Source of the DNA: Isoetes taiwanensis | Lineage: Eukaryota; Streptophyta; Lycopodiopsida; Isoetales; Isoetaceae | Reading direction: 5' to 3' | DNA: 64,000 nucleotides | NCBI GenBank assembly: GCA_021234155.1 | Contig: JAJEKV010000036.1 | Span: forward strand, 14,802,883 to 14,866,882 | Part shown: in pieces, positions 60,142 through 64,000 of the stretch | How positions within the stretch are numbered: the first letter of the stretch is position 1 | Layout of the letters: each line of letters begins with the position of its first letter | Notes under the pieces: generated by a model | Databases searched by the model: none | What the model saw: the letters and a program-made list of their open reading frames with translations, nothing else | What the model was told of the DNA's origin: nothing | Translations under genes and position numbers: made by a program

Positions 60142-60502
60142 ATAAATTTATACCGATCCACAGACCCGGTATAAATTTATCACAGCGACTAGCCCTTGAT
60201 ATAAATTTATCTTGCGTGCCTAGTCAGCGGTATAAATTTATCTGCGTCTCGCCACTGATATAAATTTATCCACCGTGCCCATACACCAGATAAATTTATC
60301 ATGGACTAGGCACGCGGTATAAATTTATACCGCTGACAAGACGATGATAAATTTATCACCGTGCGGACCGCGATATAAATTTATCTGCAGACACTCCGTT
60401 TTGTATAAATTTATACCGTCTGAAACTGACCATATAAATTTATACCGTGCCTAGTCACTTGATATAAATTTATCTCTGAGGTGGCCGACGGTATAAATTT
60501 AT
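60142..60502. repeat. Family B array II: thirteen palindromes at ~29-bp steps in one intron
   Basis: Cores begin at 60142, 60171, 60201, 60232, 60260, 60290, 60319, 60347, 60375, 60405, 60434, 60464 and 60493 (all steps 28-31). Every one of the 13 keeps the 10-bp core ATAAATTTAT exactly. Flanks alternate between GGT...ACC and GAT...ATC forms. The 18-20-bp spacers are mostly unlike, but GTGCCTAGTC appears in two and inverted in a third. The array fills the 422-nt intron 60115-60536. Confidence 0.97.
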
Positions 60503-61560
60503 ACCGCTTGGCAAGCAATTCTTGTAAACCACATACCTACAAAACATAGAAAGAAGAAGCGACTTCTTACTTGACCATCTCCGAATGCCGGTGAAAGTAG
60601 TTATCATTATTGCTTTACTTGCCATAATGGGCTTCTTATCATAGTCATAGCTGAAGTGACACTTCTGTCCGCCGGGCTTCTCGAAGCTCCTGCGACTTGT
60701 TCTTTTTGCTTTTTAAAATCCTCTCCATACATTTGTTTAAATTCCACGTACTCCGCAGTGCATGAAGCGGGATCTTGTCTATTAAACTCATTTTTAATCT
60801 GAAGTCATTGTGGATTATGACTCCGCGGCAATGACTTTTGCTTCTTCATCTGTTACACCAGCGTATATATGTGCTTCCTACGCTCTTCCACGCCGTTCAC
60901 TGCTTTTCCTCTTTTTGCTGGTTCTTTCCTTGCCTTGTAACTATGTGTGCCTCCAAGAACGTGGTATGTGTAATCTTGAAGTCGACCTTCTTGTAATCTT
61001 TTTGGTTGGTTGCACCGACTCACCCACCATAACAACTAGGTGGCGACACATGGGCATGAGGATTTCTTCTCATTCTTTGTTTCGGTATAGCCACATGTGC
61101 CTCTGACTTAGGACCAGAGCACTTTCGACCCCATCTTCATTTTTAGGTGGCCTCTTAATGGTGCTCAATGTCAAAGAAATAGTTTGCTTTAGCGGTTTAG
61201 TGTCATTCACCCACGAGAATAGCGCGGATTTATGCCGGGCTTCACAACAATATACGCTCCGGGGCCTTTCGAAGAGCTTCACGGTGACTCCTCTATAGTC
61301 AAAGACTTTGTGCCTCTAGATTTCTTTTTGTAGGGAGCACGTGTATCTACTCACCGGGGAATGCTTTCTACCCTTTCCCTTTGTTACCACTTTGGTTCCT
61401 CTTCCTTCTTCTTCTACTTCCTCGTCCTTCTCTTCAAACTCTTCGATAGGAGTCAGTGCCGAGACCTTTGACCAACTTTGTTTCTTCATAAAAGCTTCTA
61501 GCCCGACATTAAAATGTCCACTATATCCTGTGAATGCGAGGTTAAGTTAGGAAGATGATG

Positions 61561-61575
61561 GTATAAAATTTATGC
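61561..61575. repeat. Single family B palindrome in a 73-nt intron
   Basis: GTATAAAATTTATGC lies near the middle of intron 61528-61600 (GTAAGTATTG ... TTCACAG on minus). Even this minimal intron carries one copy. Confidence 0.8.
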
Positions 61576-61990
61576 ATTAAAGACACTAAACAATACTTAC
61601 ATGGCCACTCTTGTAATTGTCGCGCCGATACTCTTGCACATCTTTGGGTTTTGCACATGCTTATTCGAAACATTTTACTTTCAAACGTAAGACTTCCCCC
61701 TTGTCATGCATGCACTTCATTAAAGATTTCATCATCGACCTCTGTAGCAATAAGGTTGATAATTTTAGGGTAATAATGCGTCACTCTTGTACTTTTGCCC
61801 TTCCCTCGATTGATGACCCCGCAAGGCGGAGGTACGCCTCGATTGGTTTGCTCTCTTGCACCCCTGTGGACGTACCACGCCCCACAGGTCTTTCGATTCA
61901 GATGTACGTGGCTCTATTGGTTGCGGCCCAGATGATGGTACTCCTGTTTACAAACTGATCCTCTCACTGGAAAAAGCGTAAAGAAGCCAT

Positions 61991-62640
61991 TTTTATGCAA
62001 GAATTAGACCTTTTTCCACCTTTGTACCATAAAAAATGTAGTAAAAATAGAGGCTAAAGAGCATAAAATCTACACTAAATTATCACTTTATTTTGTGTTA
62101 TTTAAGCTTAAAAGCATAGAATACATCGAAATTTTAAGGTTTCGACACTTCTTTAAGCACTAGACACCAAGATTCCAAAATGGTTACGGATGCAGAGCCG
62201 TTATACCGCCGAGCACGAGCCAGTATAAATTTATACCGAACTGTGGAATTACGATCGATATAATTTATACCCCTTGAGTGCTTTCAATTTATAAATTTAT
62301 ACCGCTCTGATCCGCTTCTATAAATTTATACCGCAGAAAATTTCGGCGGTATAAATTTATACCGTTCCAGGACACGCTCGGTATAAATTTTATCCGCGGT
62401 GCTTTCGGCGGTAAATTTATAAACGTGTTCGAAGCGTATAAATTTATACCGCCGACACCGGGCGCAGATAAATTTATAATATATGCGGTATAAATTTATA
62501 CCGGATTGTTCAGTTGAACCGCATAAATTTATACCGGGCCCGTACCGAAATATACCCTATACCGCTCAGAACATACTTCCAGATAAATTTTATACCCCAT
62601 CCGTAAACTTCATATTCCAGAGGTAAAAGTTATACCCGCA
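61991..62640. repeat. Upstream flank of the gene with family B array III (~14 units, partly decayed)
   Basis: Units begin at about 62225, 62260, 62291, 62320, 62351, 62383, 62412, 62438, 62468, 62490, 62523, 62553, 62583 and 62623. Steps centre on 30 bp, with one double-length gap near 62600. Decay is mostly single-base loss or gain in the T/A core, while the phase is kept. The array lies upstream of the gene's possible ATG at 61990, in promoter or leader position. Confidence 0.88.
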
Positions 62641-62906
62641 GCTGGCTAATTCCAGTGCATTTAAAACAAAAGAGAAACCAGAAATGTAAAGATTTGCAGA
62701 TTCCACGCGGGTCATGACAAGATAGAATCCTCATGATAGACGCTCCAGAGCAAATAAGGGGGTATATAAGCCGTCACGAGCCTTCGACCGAAAGGCCAGA
62801 TAGGCAGAAAAATAGGGCGGTCGGCGCCCCGCTAAGTACCTTCGCGGTGTGCCGCCATATAGCGCTTCTCCATGCTTTTCAACACAAGGTCCGGTGGAGT
62901 TTTCAG

Positions 62907-63045
62907 ATAAATTTATACCGCTTTCCGTTTCTCTATGTTAGCCCTTCAGAGCAATTTTGAGTACCATCTCCAGATAAATTTATACGTACCGGCCGCTTTG
63001 TTTTTTCCTCAGAGTAAATTTATGCTTCCATCAGTATAAATTTAT
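62907..63045. repeat. Family B array IV, scattered copies
   Basis: Copies at 62907, 62974, 63014 and 63036. The last (CAGTATAAATTTATACCG) is the right-most in the window and marks the right edge of the block. Confidence 0.85.
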
Positions 63046-64000
63046 ACCGTATGGCTCGAGAGAAAAGAACCGCAGAGCCTAACTCTAGAAGCTTCCTCCC
63101 CGCAATGGCTTTCACACCTCCTCAACGGAACGAAGTGAAGCCACGAATATTCTACATCCGACGTTTCCAACACCCATTTCGGTGAGTTTGCTCCAAGAAG
63201 ACCACCTCTGCTTCCCACCAGTTCAATTTACTCCACCACAACACCTCTCGAGCCTCGAACGGCCGCTCCCCATTCACCAATCAAGTTTCACCCCAACAGC
63301 TAGGAGAGAGGCCTACCTCCTCAATTCATTTTAGTACGTCAGCCCCATAGTCCACCTGTAGGCCCCTCCACCTGAGGCAAATCACACCCAACTCCATCCA
63401 TTTTGCTAAATGGTGCCTACAACAAGTGGGAGCAACAACACATCACAACTCCTGTTCTAATACAGAGCCGGGGTCAACCATGCCACCGTGCCCTCGACAT
63501 TTTTCCCAGAGAGAAAGCACTTCCCCTGTGCCTTGCCCACATCAAACCTCTCTCAAAGATCTACAAGTTAATTCCTCATGTTGATCTTCGTGGTTTTAAG
63601 CAAACACCTCATGTTGATGTCTCATTTTAGGACCTACCAAAGCCACAAGACTCCATGTTCGAATTCAATAAAAGCCCTCGCAAGTAAAAATCTTGGGGTT
63701 TAACTTTACAAGAGCAGCATGTACAACCTGTTAGAAGAAAAGAGAACTCATGGATCTAGGCTCACTTAAGGGGCAACACATACAAAGCATCATGTTCTCA
63801 ACGCTAGTTTGCTTAACATTGGACTAAAGGAATTGAAGCCGTTTCCGCGATAGTTACAACAATGACTCTCGCTAGACCAAAGGCTGCTACTGAGCCTTCC
63901 AATATTAGGCCGATGACAGGAGAAGTTTACTTATTAATAGCCTGGTGGCCACACCGGGCTCCTGGTCAAACGGCCTTCAAATTGGATTCATGCTTTTAGG
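63046..64000. other. Right edge; possible short exon at 63105, otherwise unassigned
   Basis: ATG at 63105 opens 25 codons starting MAFTPPQRNEVKPRIF and reaches a strong donor, CG|GTGAGTT (GT at 63182). The next exon is not identifiable. The frame 63403-63630 is open for 75 codons but not recognised. Composition is C-rich on the plus strand. Confidence 0.3.

Larger units (their letters stand above)
58171..61990 (-). pseudogene. Unknown intron-containing gene in the family B block
   Basis: Minus-strand coding pieces are separated by GT-AG introns at 61528-61600, 60115-60536 and 58830-59105. A possible ATG is at 61990. Pieces include GRGTSTGVQESKPIEAYLRL (about 61810-61870), SYKARKEPAKRGKAVNGVEE (about 60885-60945), WRLSIYWCGIFKKEFLYVQD (about 60010-60070), YNALVDRMYEVVEGDRDVGQ (about 59360-59420) and ARAVETNALHSLESRGASLL (about 58250-58310). 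I do not recognise the protein. Stops and frame changes fall inside several exons, so it is probably decaying, or more introns exist than I can place. The three introns hold 1, 13 and 6 palindrome cores respectively. Confidence 0.4.

Noticed and set aside
60142-60502. CRISPR array
   Set aside because: Regular repeats with unlike spacers, but cores are 10-16 bp, spacers only 18-20 bp, no leader or cas genes are present, and the array sits in a eukaryotic-type intron. Annotated as a palindromic repeat array.
61070-61282. Independent 70-codon minus-strand gene
   Set aside because: It fits better as part of the intron-containing unknown gene of the family B block than as a separate gene.
58171-63045. 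Integrated giant-virus DNA
   Set aside because: Palindromes and unfamiliar genes recall some large DNA viruses, but the genes have GT-AG introns and I see no viral hallmark gene (capsid, packaging ATPase, polymerase).

Overview
The window looks like nuclear DNA of a land plant with a large, repeat-rich genome. The evidence is plant-type gene fragments (an ALIX/BRO1-type V domain, a chloroplast-type quinone oxidoreductase, a ubiquitin-specific protease Cys box and a NUP50-type Ran-binding domain), GT-AG introns, AT-rich spacer, and plant Ty1/copia, LINE, Helitron and pogo-type transposons. Several transposase families resemble those I associate with ferns, lycophytes and bryophytes, but the species is not determined. 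I see no complete, intact host gene. Most coding signal is in mobile elements or gene relics with frame breaks.

Layout. 1-3860: spacer with a 71-bp tandem duplication. 3861-20573: a minus-strand Ty1/copia retrotransposon with near-identical LTRs, PBS, PPT and a 5-bp target duplication (CTTTG). Its gag gene is split by an 11.84-kb DNA transposon (7981-19823) with ~22-25-bp terminal inverted repeats and a 4-bp target duplication (AAAT). That transposon carries a minus-strand transposase relic of the GHTHDDID type on its left half and an unrecognised, plus-strand, intron-containing cargo gene on its right half. 20733-21795: three in-phase ALIX exons (minus). 22249-24086: quinone-oxidoreductase and UBP relics. 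24.1-31.3 kb: AT-rich spacer, a ~112-bp satellite and a coiled-coil coding relic. 31.8-34.66 kb: LINE copy A. 34725-38516: a Helitron candidate, largely a polypyrimidine tract, into which a second copy of the same LINE (B) has inserted. 38.8-40.0 kb: MULE/FAR1-like transposase exons. 40-55 kb: spacer with a 206-bp MITE, a second Helitron end, a NUP50 relic and a 5'-truncated LINE with poly(A) and target duplication. 55.9-57.4 kb: a pogo-like transposase relic. 58.17-63.05 kb: a more GC-rich block with a minus-strand, intron-containing unknown gene.

The most unusual signal is a set of short palindromes placed at regular intervals with mostly unique sequence between them. Family A (CTCGACTTCGCGAGTCGAG, ~55-bp steps in clusters) is confined to the cargo half of the nested transposon. 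Family B (GGTATAAATTTATACC, ~29-30-bp steps, 13 in a row at 60142-60502) is confined to 58171-63045. Family C (GTCTATGCGCGCATAGAC, ~42-bp steps) occurs at 30.4-31.6 kb and 38.5 kb. Families A and B sit inside GT-AG introns and gene flanks and I did not see them in the exons I could define. Each family is private to one block, so each looks tied to one mobile unit. The terminal TCGACTT of the nested transposon is also the arm of family A, which suggests that the palindromes may be binding sites for element-encoded proteins (inference).
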